Source: DATKAB01 sp964542745
GTDB lineage: Bacteria > Eisenbacteria > RBG-16-71-46
NCBI GenBank assembly: GCA_964542745.1
Contig: CAZIVR010000003.1
Location: 1 to 64,000, forward strand
Direction: 5' to 3'
DNA length: 64,000 nt
Numbering within the stretch: position 1 is the stretch's first letter; each line of letters opens with the position of its first letter. Below the pieces are notes generated by a model. It had not been told where the DNA came from. It worked only from the letters and a program-made list of their open reading frames with translations, and ran no database searches. Below are positions 18,903 through 28,111 of this stretch, in pieces. Both the position numbers and the translations under genes were made by a program.

Positions 18903-20984
18903 CTACCAGATCGCCGCGCGGTCCTTCTCCGGGCGCATCATGCCGTCGCCCTCCTTGCAGCCGAACGCGGCGTAGAACTCGGGCATCAGCGACAGCGGCC
19001 CGTTCACCCGCCAGATCGCCGGCGAGTGCGGATCGGTGAGCACCTGCGTGCGGGTCATCTCGGGGCGCATCTTCCGCTTCCAGCCCTGGGCGTGCCCGAA
19101 GAAGAAGCGCTGCTCGCCCGTCAGGCCGTCGAGCACCGGCGCGGGCTTGCCCTTCAGCGATCGCTTCCACGCGTGGTAGGCGATGGTGAGCCCTCCGATG
19201 TCGGCGATGTTCTCGCCCAGCGTGAGCTTGCCGTTCACCATGATCGTGTCCACGCCGACGTAGCCGTTGTACTGCTGGACCACCTGCTCGGCCTTGGCCT
19301 CGAACGCCTTGCGGTCCGACTCGGTCCACCAGTTGTGCAGGTTGCCGACCTTGTCGTACTGGCTGCCCTCGTCGTCGAAACCGTGGGTGATCTCGTGGCC
19401 GATCACCATCCCGATCGCCCCGTAGTTGATGGCGTCGTCGGCGGCCGGATCGAAGTAGGGCGGCTGGAGGAAGCCCGCCGGGAACACGATCTCGTTGACC
19501 GACGGGTTGTAGTAGGCGTTCACGATCTGCGGGGGCAGAAACCACTCGGTGCGGTCCACCGGCTTCCCGATCTTGTCGAGGTTCCGCCGCACCTCGAACG
19601 CCGCCGCGCGCCGCAGCAGCGTGACGGCCGCCGACTCCCCGTCGATCTCGAGCTTCGAGTAGTCACGCCACTGGTCCGGGTAGCCCACCTTGACCAGCAT
19701 CGCCTCGAGCTTGGCGACCGCTTCCTTCTTGGTGGCCGCGCTCATCCAGGGCCGCGTCTCGATGCGCTCCTTCATGGCCGCGCGAATGTTGGACACCAGC
19801 TCCACCATGCGGGCCTTGGAGGAGGCCGGAAACGCCGCGGCCACGTAGGCCTGGCCCACCGCCTCGCCCATCGTGAAGTCCATCGCCTGCGAGGCGCGCT
19901 TCCAGCGCGGCTGCGGGGTCTTGGTGCCCGTGAACTGCGCCTGGAGGGCGAACATCTCGTCGAAGAACTTCTGGCCGAGCCACGGCGCCGCGCTGCGCAC
20001 GGTGTGGACGCGCAGGAGGTTGCGCCAGGTCTCGACCGGAGTGCTCTCCATGAGGCGCCCGAGCTGGCGCATGAACGCGGGCTGCGACACGTCGAGGGTC
20101 GCCGCCGGGTTCGCGAGGGCGGGAAGCCCGACCTCGTTCATGTAGGCCGGCCAGTCGATGGCCGGGCACAGCGCGCCCAGCTCCTTCACGCTGATCTTGT
20201 TGTAGAGGGCGTGCGGATCCCGCATCGCGACCCTCGTCATGGACGACTCCGCGAGCGCGGTCTCGAGCGCCATGATCGCCCGCGCGCTCTCGTCGGCCGA
20301 CTCGCCGTCGCCCATCATGCGCAGCAGGTTGGCGGTGTTCTTCACGTACGCGGCGCGAATCGCCTCGGAGCGCGGGTCGGGACGGAAGTAGAAGTCGCGC
20401 TCCGGCAGCCCGAGCCCGCCCTGGAAGATCTGGGCGATGTTCATGGTGCTCTGCTTGGGGTCGGCCTCGGGCGTGAGCTTGAACGGCACGCCGCTGCCTC
20501 CGAACCCGCCGGCCACGCCGAGGGTCACGGTGCGCGCGAACGCCCGGCGCAGGTCCTCGCGGGTCGAGATCTTCTTCATCGCCTCGAGCTCCGCGGCCAT
20601 CGGTGCGAGGCCTTCGCGGTCGGCGCGGGCGGAGTCCATGAGGGCGCGGTAGAGCTGTCCCACCTTGCGGAGGGTGGGGTCCTTCTCGGTGGACGCGTTC
20701 GCGCCGGCCCGCTGCAGCGCCGTGTACAGGATCTCCTGGTTCCGGTCGGCGATCTCTCGGCCGGTGCCGATCCCCGTGTACGACTCCGGAATCTCGGCGG
20801 TGTCGAGCCACTTGCCGTTGGCGTGGCGATAGAAGTCCTTGCAGGGGGCGCAGCCGCTGTCCATGAGGTCGCGGTTCACGCCGGAGTTCTGGGCGCGGGC
20901 CGCGGGCGCGGTGAGCAGGGAGATCAGGGCGGCGGCACCCAGCGCAAGCGCGAGGCCGTCACGGAGCCGTGAGCGGAAATGCAT
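18903..20984 (-). CDS. Secreted M13-family metallopeptidase (neprilysin/PepO-like)
   Basis: The protein has 693 residues, the usual length of bacterial M13 peptidases, and begins with a signal peptide ending near APAARAQ. The N-terminal domain opens with GVNRDLMDSGCAPCKDFYRHANGKW when read as GVNRDLMDSG then CAPCKDFYRHANGKW. The zinc motif HEITH lies near residue 531 (GHEITHGFDDEGSQYD), the third ligand is in ENIADIGG, and NAYYNPSVNEIVFPAG is the substrate-binding strand. It is a periplasmic or extracellular zinc endopeptidase acting on oligopeptides. It is transcribed alone, with a possible extended -10 TGCTAGCGT about 50 bases upstream. Confidence 0.95.
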   Translation of the reverse strand: MHFRSRLRDGLALALGAAALISLLTAPAARAQNSGVNRDLMDSGCAPCKDFYRHANGKWLDTAEIPESYTGIGTGREIADRNQEILYTALQRAGANASTEKDPTLRKVGQLYRALMDSARADREGLAPMAAELEAMKKISTREDLRRAFARTVTLGVAGGFGGSGVPFKLTPEADPKQSTMNIAQIFQGGLGLPERDFYFRPDPRSEAIRAAYVKNTANLLRMMGDGESADESARAIMALETALAESSMTRVAMRDPHALYNKISVKELGALCPAIDWPAYMNEVGLPALANPAATLDVSQPAFMRQLGRLMESTPVETWRNLLRVHTVRSAAPWLGQKFFDEMFALQAQFTGTKTPQPRWKRASQAMDFTMGEAVGQAYVAAAFPASSKARMVELVSNIRAAMKERIETRPWMSAATKKEAVAKLEAMLVKVGYPDQWRDYSKLEIDGESAAVTLLRRAAAFEVRRNLDKIGKPVDRTEWFLPPQIVNAYYNPSVNEIVFPAGFLQPPYFDPAADDAINYGAIGMVIGHEITHGFDDEGSQYDKVGNLHNWWTESDRKAFEAKAEQVVQQYNGYVGVDTIMVNGKLTLGENIADIGGLTIAYHAWKRSLKGKPAPVLDGLTGEQRFFFGHAQGWKRKMRPEMTRTQVLTDPHSPAIWRVNGPLSLMPEFYAAFGCKEGDGMMRPEKDRAAIW

Positions 20985-21034
20985 GGCGGGTCACCTCGAA
21001 GGGAAGTGAAGGGGAAGCTTCCGAAAACCGGCGG

Positions 21035-21043
21035 ACGCTAGCA
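21035..21043 (-). promoter_or_regulatory. Extended -10-like element upstream of M13 peptidase gene
   Basis: TGCTAGCGT on the minus strand lies ~50 bases upstream of the start at 20984. The same TGCTAG core precedes other genes in the window (47932 and 49059). No clear -35 box is visible. Confidence 0.3.
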
Positions 21044-21118
21044 CGCCGGGGCCCCGGGCACCCGTCGCCCGGGACGGGGATTGGGACGAGCGCGGCGTTT
21101 CGGGTCACGGGACACGGA

Positions 21119-21149
21119 ACGCGGGGCGCCCCGGAGGGGCACCCCGCGT
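21119..21149 (-). terminator. Hairpin terminator after exported protein gene
   Basis: Two 14-base arms (ACGCGGGGTGCCCC on the minus strand) pair with a single mismatch around a 3-base loop, 41 bases downstream of the stop at 21190. Confidence 0.65.
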
Positions 21150-21189
21150 CGTGGCGTCGCGCGATTTCCGCCGGTGAAACCGGCCCGCG

Positions 21190-21915
21190 TCAGGGCTTGT
21201 CCTTGCCTCCCACGCGGAGGCCCGCGCCGACGCCGGTCTGCACGCCCGCCCGGCCCTGGATCGCGCCGGTGCGGAGCCCCGCGTCCACCCCCGCGCGGCC
21301 ACGGGCTCCGGCGCCGGCCATGGCCGCCACCCGCCCGTCCGGGCGAACCAGGCCGCGCGCCACCCGCGATTCGGCCCGGATGGCGCTGACCGCCGAACCC
21401 AGCGACAGCTCGAGTCCGGCCGCGATCCGGCCCCAGCCCTCGCGTTCCTCGCGGAGCGCCATCAACTGCTCGACGGTCACGTCCGCCTTCGCGTTCGCCG
21501 CCAGGCAGTGGGCGATGGTGAGTTCGCCCCACGACGCGCCGAGCGCCGCCTTCTGGGCGAGGATCGCGTCGGCGGAGAGCCCGAACTCCTCGGCGAGGCG
21601 CGCCGCCACCTTCGCGTCGCCGTCGGCCGCGGCCTGCTTGTCGACGTCGCGGCCGGACGCCTCGATCTGCGCCTCGGCCTTGACGCGGGCCTCGGCCGAG
21701 ACCTTGCGTCCCTGTTCGTCGATCTTGCGGCGAAGCGCCTCGAGGTCCTCGCGGGCGTCGACGCCCGCCGTCGCGGTCGCGGTGCCGCTCACCGTGGCGC
21801 CGTGCGTACCTTCCGGTCCCGGCGGCGCCTCGTCGGCAAGGCCCCGCGTCGCGCTCGCGATCACGCACGCGGCGAACGCGAGGCCGGCCAGCATGAGAAC
21901 TCGATTCCCGTTCAT
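21190..21915 (-). CDS. Exported protein of unknown function with Gly/Ala/Arg-rich tail
   Basis: I do not recognise this 241-residue protein. The ATG at 21915 has AAGGAG nine bases upstream, and residues 1-27 form a signal peptide. Residues ~50-110 are charged and helical, rich in Glu/Lys/Ala. Residues ~110-180 contain LSADAILAQKAALGASWGEL and TIAHCLAANAKADVTVEQ, a helical domain I have no name for. The last ~45 residues are a repetitive tail of AG, RAGV and GVGAGLR units. It lies 26 nt downstream of another exported protein gene and the pair is probably co-transcribed and functionally linked. Confidence 0.75.
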   Translation of the reverse strand: MNGNRVLMLAGLAFAACVIASATRGLADEAPPGPEGTHGATVSGTATATAGVDAREDLEALRRKIDEQGRKVSAEARVKAEAQIEASGRDVDKQAAADGDAKVAARLAEEFGLSADAILAQKAALGASWGELTIAHCLAANAKADVTVEQLMALREEREGWGRIAAGLELSLGSAVSAIRAESRVARGLVRPDGRVAAMAGAGARGRAGVDAGLRTGAIQGRAGVQTGVGAGLRVGGKDKP

Positions 21916-21941
21916 CTGGTGTTCTCCTTTCTCGCGGCCGT

Positions 21942-22721
21942 TCAGGGGAGCGTGAGCGTGAGGCCGAGCGCCAGCGTCGGACCGGCACGCGGCGAAGCGG
22001 CCGCCTCGCCTTCGGTCCGCGGAGCGGCGCCGGTCCCGAGTTCGAGGGGCAGCCCGAGCGGTCCGCGCGGCGGACCCCTGGGAAACGAGGAGGACGGACT
22101 CGCGGCGGTCCGCGGGCCTTCGGCGAACCCCGCGTCGGCGTAGCACTCGAGGCGGAGGCTCGGCCGCCAGGAGAGGCCGACCGCCCCCGCCAGCGAAGCC
22201 CGCGACCGCGAAGCGCCTTCCAACCCGCCCGAGAGACGCCCGGTCCAACGGTCCCCGAGCGGCGTGGCCAGCTCGGCCGAGGCGCCCCGGGAAACGCCGG
22301 CGAGGTTGCTCTCGAGGTAGGTCAGGGTCGCGGCCAGCTTCCGGCCGCGCGGCAGCGACCACTCGGGACCTCCGCGCACGCGGAGGGCCCGCAGCCCGCG
22401 GTCGCCGAGGTAGCGTGCCACGGATCCGCGCACCACCAGCGCGTCGGCGACGCGCAGCGCCGCCGAGGCGAGCGGGCCGGCGCCGGCGCCCGCATCGCGA
22501 TCGTCGAAGCGCAGGCCCCCGAGCGCGAGGCTCGCCCGCTCTCCGGAGATCGAAACGTGGCCGTGCAGCACGGCGCCGCCCTGGCCGCCCGGACCCGAGA
22601 ACCACTCCGCGCCGCCGCCCGCACCCGGGACCGGCCCGGCCGCGGCCCGCGCGGACGCGGCGGGCCCGTTCGTCACCAGGCACGCCACCGCGGCGATCGT
22701 GATCCATCCCCGAATCGTCAT
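21942..22721 (-). CDS. Putative outer-membrane beta-barrel protein, unknown function
   Basis: This 259-residue product starts at the ATG at 22721; the open frame extends further but without a signal peptide. Residues 1-26 form a signal peptide. The rest shows alternating hydrophobic/polar strands (ASLALGGLRFDDRD, LAATLTYLESNLAG, GRLSGGLEGASRSRAS, LRLECYADAGF) and ends in strand-like LALGLTLTLP, suggesting a small barrel. It heads a two-gene unit with the exported protein downstream. The Shine-Dalgarno sequence is weak. The function is unknown; barrel topology is inference. Confidence 0.6.
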   Translation of the reverse strand: MTIRGWITIAAVACLVTNGPAASARAAAGPVPGAGGGAEWFSGPGGQGGAVLHGHVSISGERASLALGGLRFDDRDAGAGAGPLASAALRVADALVVRGSVARYLGDRGLRALRVRGGPEWSLPRGRKLAATLTYLESNLAGVSRGASAELATPLGDRWTGRLSGGLEGASRSRASLAGAVGLSWRPSLRLECYADAGFAEGPRTAASPSSSFPRGPPRGPLGLPLELGTGAAPRTEGEAAASPRAGPTLALGLTLTLP

Positions 22722-22855
22722 GCCCCGGGAGAAATCAAGGCACGTGCCAGCGGCGGCCCGGCCCAAGTCGCGAAAAATCAACGGGGCCCCGGGATCGCCC
22801 CGCCGGCCCGCGTTTGTAGATTGTGGACTCGCTCCGGAAAGCCCCGGAAAAGCGC

Positions 22856-22886
22856 GACGCCGCCCGGCGCGAAGCCGGGCGGCGTC
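22856..22886 (-). terminator. Hairpin terminator after AIM24-family gene
   Basis: A perfect 13-bp stem (GACGCCGCCCGGC with its complement) has a five-base loop and is followed on the minus strand by GCGCTTTT, 28 bases after the stop at 22915. Confidence 0.75.
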
Positions 22887-22914
22887 CGTGGATCCCGTGG
22901 AGCCCGCGCGAGCC

Positions 22915-23715
22915 CTACTGGCCGTCGCCGTCCAGCAGGTTGCCGAGCCCGCCGAGGATCGAACCCTCGCCGACCCGGCGGCCTCCGGTCTGCGGCGCGG
23001 CGGCGTAGATGCGCGAGGCCAGCCGCGAGAACGGCAGCGACTGGAGCCACACCTTGCCCGGGCCACGCAGCGTCGCGAAGAAGAGGCCCTCGCCGCCGAA
23101 CAGCGCGGTCTTGAGCCCGCCCACGAACTGGATGTCGTAGGTGACGCTCGGCAGCAGCGCGACCAGGCAGCCGGTGTCCACGCGCAGCATCTCGCCCGCC
23201 GCGAGCGTGCGCTCCTCGAGCATGCCCCCGGCGTGCACGAACACCCAGCCGTCGCCGGTGAGGCGCTGCATGATGAAGCCCTCGCCGCCGAACAGGCCGG
23301 CTCCGAAGCGCTTGTTGAAGGCGATGCCGAGCGACACGCCCTTGGCCGCGCACAGGAACGAATCCTTCTGGCAGATCAGCTCGCCGCCCATCTTGGCGAG
23401 GTGCATCGGGAGGATGCGGCCCGGGTAGGGCGCGGCGAACGCCACCTTGCGCTTCTGCCGGCCTTCGTTGTGGAACACGGTGGTGAAGAGCGACTCGCCG
23501 GTGAGAAGACGCTTGCCCGCACCCATCAGCGCGCCCATGAAGCCCTTGTTCTGGGACGACCCGTCGCCGAAGACGGTGTCCATGTGAATCTCGTCCTCGA
23601 TGTACATCATCATGCCGGCCTCGGCGACCGCGGCCTCGCCCGGGTCCAGCTCGATCTTCACGAACTGAAGGTCTTCGCCGACGATTTCGTAGTCGATCTC
23701 GTGCATCGTGGACAT
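22915..23715 (-). CDS. AIM24/TIGR00266-family protein
   Basis: The 266-residue protein matches the AIM24 family (double-stranded beta-helix, cytoplasmic): FVKIELDPGEAAVAEAGMMM near the N-terminus, GESLFTTVFHNEG, then LICQKDSFLCAAKGV and GLFGGEGFIMQRLTGDGWVF in the core. The ATG at 23715 has AAGGAG seven bases upstream, which favours it over the ATG three codons later. Its molecular role in bacteria is not established; family members are linked to membrane organisation. It ends with a Gly-rich tail (GEGSILGGLGNLLDGDG). It stands alone between hairpin and intergenic sequence. Confidence 0.9.
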   Translation of the reverse strand: MSTMHEIDYEIVGEDLQFVKIELDPGEAAVAEAGMMMYIEDEIHMDTVFGDGSSQNKGFMGALMGAGKRLLTGESLFTTVFHNEGRQKRKVAFAAPYPGRILPMHLAKMGGELICQKDSFLCAAKGVSLGIAFNKRFGAGLFGGEGFIMQRLTGDGWVFVHAGGMLEERTLAAGEMLRVDTGCLVALLPSVTYDIQFVGGLKTALFGGEGLFFATLRGPGKVWLQSLPFSRLASRIYAAAPQTGGRRVGEGSILGGLGNLLDGDGQ

Positions 23716-23826
23716 TCGGGGTCTCCTTCATCACGCCCCGCCCGGGGCGCGCTCGGTGGTGGGTCTCGAACGACGGGTGCTGCTACGAAATCCGGCGGCG
23801 CGCGGTTGCGGGCGGCCGCGCCGGGC

Positions 23827-24621
23827 TCAGTCGCGCTCGATGCCGCCGTGCTCGCGGAGGAGCGCCTCGAAACGGGCCATGCCCTCCAGGTCCTCGGCGC
23901 CGAGCCGGTAGTGGAAGCGGCGCAGGTAGGCCTCGGTCTCCTCGGGCGGCCAGCCGGGCTCGGTTTGGGCGCGGGCCACTTCCGGCAGGTTGGCGAGGCC
24001 GGCCGCCAGCGAGGCCTCGAGGAACCCGGCGAGCTCGCGCTTGAGCGCGGGATCGAGCGCGGTCCGCACCGCCCACACCGCGTAGACGAACGAGAGCCCG
24101 GTCCACTCCAGCCAGTCCGCCCCGAGGTCGAGCACGTGCGGGAAGCCCTCGGGCGGCCGGCTGCGCAGGCGCATCGCGCGGTCGCCGATCACGAGCAGGG
24201 CGTCCGACTGGGCGGGCTCGAGCCCGCGCACGTAGCGCACGCCCTCGAGCCCGCGGCGCGCGTCGAGCAGCAGCCGCAGCAGGCGGATCGAGGTCGAGGT
24301 CTCGGGAGTGACCGACACGCCCGCGCCCGACAGCGCGGTGACCGGCCGGCGCGAGAACAGCAGCACCGACTGCACCGCGCCGCGCGCCGCCACGCCCATC
24401 GGCGCCAGCAACTCGAAGCGGTCGCGCAGCCTCAGGAAGTCGCCCACCGCCATCAGGCCCAGGTCCACGCCGCCGGCTTCGGCCTCGCGGCCGAGGTCGC
24501 GCGGCGGCAGGTTGCGCACCGCGAACGGCGCGTCGTGCCAGAGCGCGTAGAACGGGGCGGCGTTGGCGTAGGGGATCCGGGCCGCGACGGTCGAGGTGGT
24601 GAGGCGGGTGGCGGGGTGCAT
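23827..24621 (-). CDS. mqnA: Chorismate dehydratase MqnA
   Basis: The product has 264 residues, close to the family's usual 250-290. It has the MqnA/MqnD periplasmic-binding-protein-like fold with ARIPYANAAPFY at the N-terminus, DLGLMAVGDFLRL, GAVQSVLLFSR, TSTSIRLLRLLL and DALLVIGDRAM. MqnA dehydrates chorismate to 3-enolpyruvylbenzoate, the first step of the futalosine route to menaquinone. It is divergent from the MFS gene and not adjacent to the other mqn genes. A MqnD assignment is less likely given the overall pattern, but the two are related. Confidence 0.88.
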   Translation of the reverse strand: MHPATRLTTSTVAARIPYANAAPFYALWHDAPFAVRNLPPRDLGREAEAGGVDLGLMAVGDFLRLRDRFELLAPMGVAARGAVQSVLLFSRRPVTALSGAGVSVTPETSTSIRLLRLLLDARRGLEGVRYVRGLEPAQSDALLVIGDRAMRLRSRPPEGFPHVLDLGADWLEWTGLSFVYAVWAVRTALDPALKRELAGFLEASLAAGLANLPEVARAQTEPGWPPEETEAYLRRFHYRLGAEDLEGMARFEALLREHGGIERD

Positions 24622-24749
24622 GGCGGCCCGGAATCTACATGCCGCCCGCGGGAGCGTCGAGGCCGCTCGGCGCGGCCGGCAGCGTGCTCCATTCCCGCGC
24701 GGCGCGGGCCGCGGCGCCGCCGCGAGTCGCGGTGCTACCCTGCGCCGCC

Positions 24750-26024
24750 ATGCCTGCCCCCGCCTCGCGCGCCACGCCCGGGCGCATCCTCGCGCTGCTC
24801 GCGCTCGCCGAGCCGCTCGGCATGTCGCCGTGGTTCGCGGCCTCGGCGGTGGCGCCCCAGCTCGCCGCGCGCTGGTCGCTGGACGCCACCGGCACCGGAG
24901 CGCTCACCTCGGCGGTTCAGCTCGGCTTCGTGGCGGGAACCGCGGCGATCGCGGTGCTCAACCTCGCCGACCTGATCCCGGCGCGGCTGCTGTTCGCCTC
25001 CTGCGCGTTGCTCGCCGCTCTCGCCAACGCCACGCTGCTCGTGGCACCGGGTTTCGGCGCGGCCCTCGCCGCCCGCTTCGCGCTCGGCGCCTGCCTCGCC
25101 GGCGTCTACCCGCCCGCCATGAAGATGGTGGCCACGTGGTTCCGCGAACGCCGCGGCCTCGCGATCGGCACGCTGGTCGGCGCGCTCGCGCTCGGCAAGG
25201 GCGGTCCCTACCTGGTGCGGGCGCTGGGCGGCGCCTCGCTCGAGGCGGTGGTTCTCGCCACCTCCGCCTCCGCGCTCGCGGCCGCCCTGCTGGTGGGCGC
25301 CTTTTACCGCGAAGGGCCGTATCCGTTCCCGCGCCGCCCGTTCCGCTGGGGGCTGGTCGCCGAGGTGGCGCGTCACCGCGAAACCCGCATCGCGGTGGGC
25401 GGCTACCTCGGGCACATGTGGGAGCTGTACGCGATGTGGACGTGGCTGCCCGCGTTCCTGGTCGCGAGCCTCGCCGCCGGATCGGGCGCGGCCGGCGAGG
25501 GATTCCCCGAGCGGGCGGGGGTTCTCGCCGGCGCGATCGCCTTCGGCGCGCTCGCGGCGGGCGGCCTCGGCTGCGTGTGGGGCGGCTGGGCCGCCGGCCG
25601 CATCGGTTACGCGCGCGTGGTGACGATCGCGATGGCCGCGAGCGCGGCCTGCTCGGTGGCGATCGGGTTCCTCTTCGGCGCGCCGATCTGGATGGTGGCG
25701 CTGCTCGCCGGCGTGTGGGGCTTCTTCGTGGTGGCGGACTCCGCTCAATTCAGCTCGATGGTGACCGAGGTCGCCCCGCCCCACGGGGTGGGAACGGCGC
25801 TCACGCTCCAGACCTCGCTCGGGTTCCTGCTCACCCTCGCCACCATCCAGGCCGTGCCGCTGCTGGCCGAGGGCCTCGGCTGGCGCTGGGCGTTCCCGGT
25901 GCTGGCGCTCGGGCCGCTCGCCGGGATCGCGGTGATCGCGAAGTGGCCGAAGCGGGTGGGGCGTGCCGGCGCAGCGGGGAGCGGGGGCGGCCCGCGGCCG
26001 CGCGCGGGCCCCGTCGCCGACTAA
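24750..26024 (+). CDS. MFS transporter
   Basis: This 424-residue protein has about twelve hydrophobic segments. The first reads LLALAEPLGMSPWFAASAVAP, and WFRERRGLAIGTLVGALALG matches the loop between helices 4 and 5 seen in many MFS carriers. An ATG at 24750 is chosen over an in-frame start 37 codons earlier that would add a non-hydrophobic Ala/Arg-rich stretch. The substrate is unknown. A TGCTACCCT at 24733-24741 could be a -10 element so close to the start that the mRNA would be nearly leaderless. It converges on recQ with overlapping stop codons. Confidence 0.85.
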   Translation: MPAPASRATPGRILALLALAEPLGMSPWFAASAVAPQLAARWSLDATGTGALTSAVQLGFVAGTAAIAVLNLADLIPARLLFASCALLAALANATLLVAPGFGAALAARFALGACLAGVYPPAMKMVATWFRERRGLAIGTLVGALALGKGGPYLVRALGGASLEAVVLATSASALAAALLVGAFYREGPYPFPRRPFRWGLVAEVARHRETRIAVGGYLGHMWELYAMWTWLPAFLVASLAAGSGAAGEGFPERAGVLAGAIAFGALAAGGLGCVWGGWAAGRIGYARVVTIAMAASAACSVAIGFLFGAPIWMVALLAGVWGFFVVADSAQFSSMVTEVAPPHGVGTALTLQTSLGFLLTLATIQAVPLLAEGLGWRWAFPVLALGPLAGIAVIAKWPKRVGRAGAAGSGGGPRPRAGPVAD

Positions 26025-27538
26025 CCTTCCTTCCTCAGCTCCCCCAGGAACGCGTCGCCGTAGCGTGCGAGCTTGGCCGGGCCGACGCCCGAGATCTCGA
26101 GCAGCGCTTCGCGGGTGGCGGGCCGCGCCGCAGCCATGCCGCGCAGCACGGCGTCCCCGAACACGATGTAGGCGGGCACGCCCTCGGCGGAGGCGATCCG
26201 CTTGCGGAGCGCGCGCAGGCGCTCGAAGAGCTCGGGGTCCACGATCGCGTCCGCCGGATCGCCGAACGGGTCGCGGTCGCGCGCGGCGCGCCGGCTCCCG
26301 GTCGCGACCGTGCCGGCGCCGGCCGCCACCAGGTCCGCGATCGTGACGCCGCGGCAGGTGTCGCACGAGGTCCCGCACGGCTCGATGGCCTCGTCGAAGT
26401 GCCCCGAGAGCGCCTGGTGCCGGCAGCCGCCGCGGTCCACCAGCCGGAACAGCTCCACGGTCTTGCGGCGCGTCTCGTCGCGCAGACCGGCGTCGGCGAT
26501 GTCCGAGAGGAACGCGTCGTAGCCGATCACGTCCGCCCACGAGTAGAAGAGCACGCAGTCGGAGGCGAGCCCGTCGCGGCCGGCACGCCCGATCTCCTGC
26601 GACCACGCCTCGACGCTCTTCGGCATGTCGCGGTGCACCACGTAGCGCACGTTGCTCTTGTCGATCCCCATGCCGAAGGCGACGGTCGCCACCACCACGT
26701 CGCACTCGTCGCGCGCGAAGGCGTCCTGGTTGCGGGCGCGCGTCTCGTCGGGGAGTCCGGCGTGGTAGGCGAGTGCCCGCACCCCGTGCTCGCGCAGCCA
26801 CTCCGTGAGGCCCTCCACCGAGCGCCGGCTCAGGCAGTAGACGATGCCGCTCTCGCCCGCGTGGCGGCGCACGATCCCGAGGATGTCGCGCCGGGTGTTG
26901 CGCGACTTCCCCTCGGCGTCGGCGCCCTTCTTGTGCGCGGTGAGGTGCAGGTTGGGGCGGAAGAACGAGCCCTTGAAGCCGTCGGGCTTCTTCATCCCGA
27001 GCTGGCGGATGATGTCCCCCGCGACCCGCCGGGTCGCGGTCGCGGTGAGCGCCAGCACCGGGATGTCCCCGAGTTCGGCCTTGAGGCCCGCGAGCTGGCG
27101 GTAGGCGGGACGGAAGTCGTGCCCCCACTGGCTGATGCAGTGCGCCTCGTCCACCACCACCAGCGAGATCCGGCATCCGGAGATCAGCCCGCGCAGGCCG
27201 CCCTCCAGCGCCTCGGGCGCGAGGTAGAGGAGTTCGTACTCGCCCCGGCGCAGCGCGGCGAGGCGGCGCTTCCTCTCCTCGAAATCGAGCGTGGAGTTGA
27301 AGACGGCGGCGCGGAAGCCGAACCGCGTGAGCGCGTCCACCTGGTCCTTCATGAGCGAGATCAGCGGGGAGATCACCAGCACCGTGCCCGGCAGGATCTT
27401 GGCGGGCACCTGGAAGGTGAGCGACTTGCCGGCGCCGGTGGGCATCACCCCGATGCAGTCGCGCCCCGCCAGCACCGCGTCGACGATGCGGCGCTGCCCG
27501 GGGCGGAACTCGCGGAAGCCGAAGATCGCCTCGAGCAC
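26021..27538 (-). CDS. recQ: RecQ-family ATP-dependent DNA helicase
   Basis: The 505-residue protein starts at a GTG at 27538, the only usual start codon between the upstream in-frame stop and the conserved FGFREFRPGQ motif 0. Walker A PTGAGKS is at 33-39, DEAH at 130-133 with the RecQ-specific ISQWGHDFRP, and motif VI is EIGRAGRDG. Zinc-binding cysteines follow in CRHQ and PCGTSCDTC. The C-terminal ~75 residues are an HRDC domain (LRALRKRIASAEGVPAYIVF, LLEISGVGPAKLARYG). The winged-helix half of the RQC domain seems absent, since only ~35 residues separate the zinc site from HRDC. It unwinds DNA in recombination and repair. Confidence 0.93.
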   Translation of the reverse strand: MLEAIFGFREFRPGQRRIVDAVLAGRDCIGVMPTGAGKSLTFQVPAKILPGTVLVISPLISLMKDQVDALTRFGFRAAVFNSTLDFEERKRRLAALRRGEYELLYLAPEALEGGLRGLISGCRISLVVVDEAHCISQWGHDFRPAYRQLAGLKAELGDIPVLALTATATRRVAGDIIRQLGMKKPDGFKGSFFRPNLHLTAHKKGADAEGKSRNTRRDILGIVRRHAGESGIVYCLSRRSVEGLTEWLREHGVRALAYHAGLPDETRARNQDAFARDECDVVVATVAFGMGIDKSNVRYVVHRDMPKSVEAWSQEIGRAGRDGLASDCVLFYSWADVIGYDAFLSDIADAGLRDETRRKTVELFRLVDRGGCRHQALSGHFDEAIEPCGTSCDTCRGVTIADLVAAGAGTVATGSRRAARDRDPFGDPADAIVDPELFERLRALRKRIASAEGVPAYIVFGDAVLRGMAAARPATREALLEISGVGPAKLARYGDAFLGELRKEG

Positions 27539-28111
27539 CTGCTGGGGGTCGGTGAACTTGGCGCTGTGGAAGAGCGGGGCGGTCGAGTCGAGCAGGCGTC
27601 CCTCCGTGGACGGGGGCGAGGCCGGGTGGGCGGATTCGGCATCCGGTTGGCGCCCCGCATCCTACGCGACGGCGCCCGGGGCCGCACTCGTGGGATCGGG
27701 GGTTCGGTGGGCCAAACCTCGGGCAATGGGCCGAATTTTGTCATTGTCTTTGCAAGGAAGCCCGTCTACCGTTCCCCCACGGATCCGCACGACCTCACGG
27801 GGAATCTGCGGTGCGGACCGGGCTACGGGCCGTCCGCCCGCGTCCGCTTCTCGGCCGCCGGGAGCCGGTGCCCGGAATGTCCTCGCCGCCGCAGCCTCCC
27901 CCCTGAGAAAGGCGCCCCCACCCCCGACCCCTTGCCGACTCTTCCGGGGAAACTTCGGTCCTGCGCCGGCGCCCCCACGCCGAGTCCCTTTCGACCGACT
28001 CCCGAGGTTTCCCCGCGCGCCGCGTGGACTTCTGCCATCGGCGACCTCGATCCGGCTTCTTGCACCGTTTCGTCCATCTTCGGCTGAACACCCTGCACCG
28101 GAGGTCCCGTC
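27539..28111. other. Intergenic region upstream of secreted protein gene
   Basis: The 573 bases between the recQ start and the start at 28112 have no supported gene; the open frames here are mutually overlapping and lack homology. A locally AT-rich patch holds TTGTCT at 27744-27749 and TACCGT at 27767-27772 with 17-base spacing, a weak promoter candidate. The remainder is likely a long leader or spacer. Confidence 0.4.
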
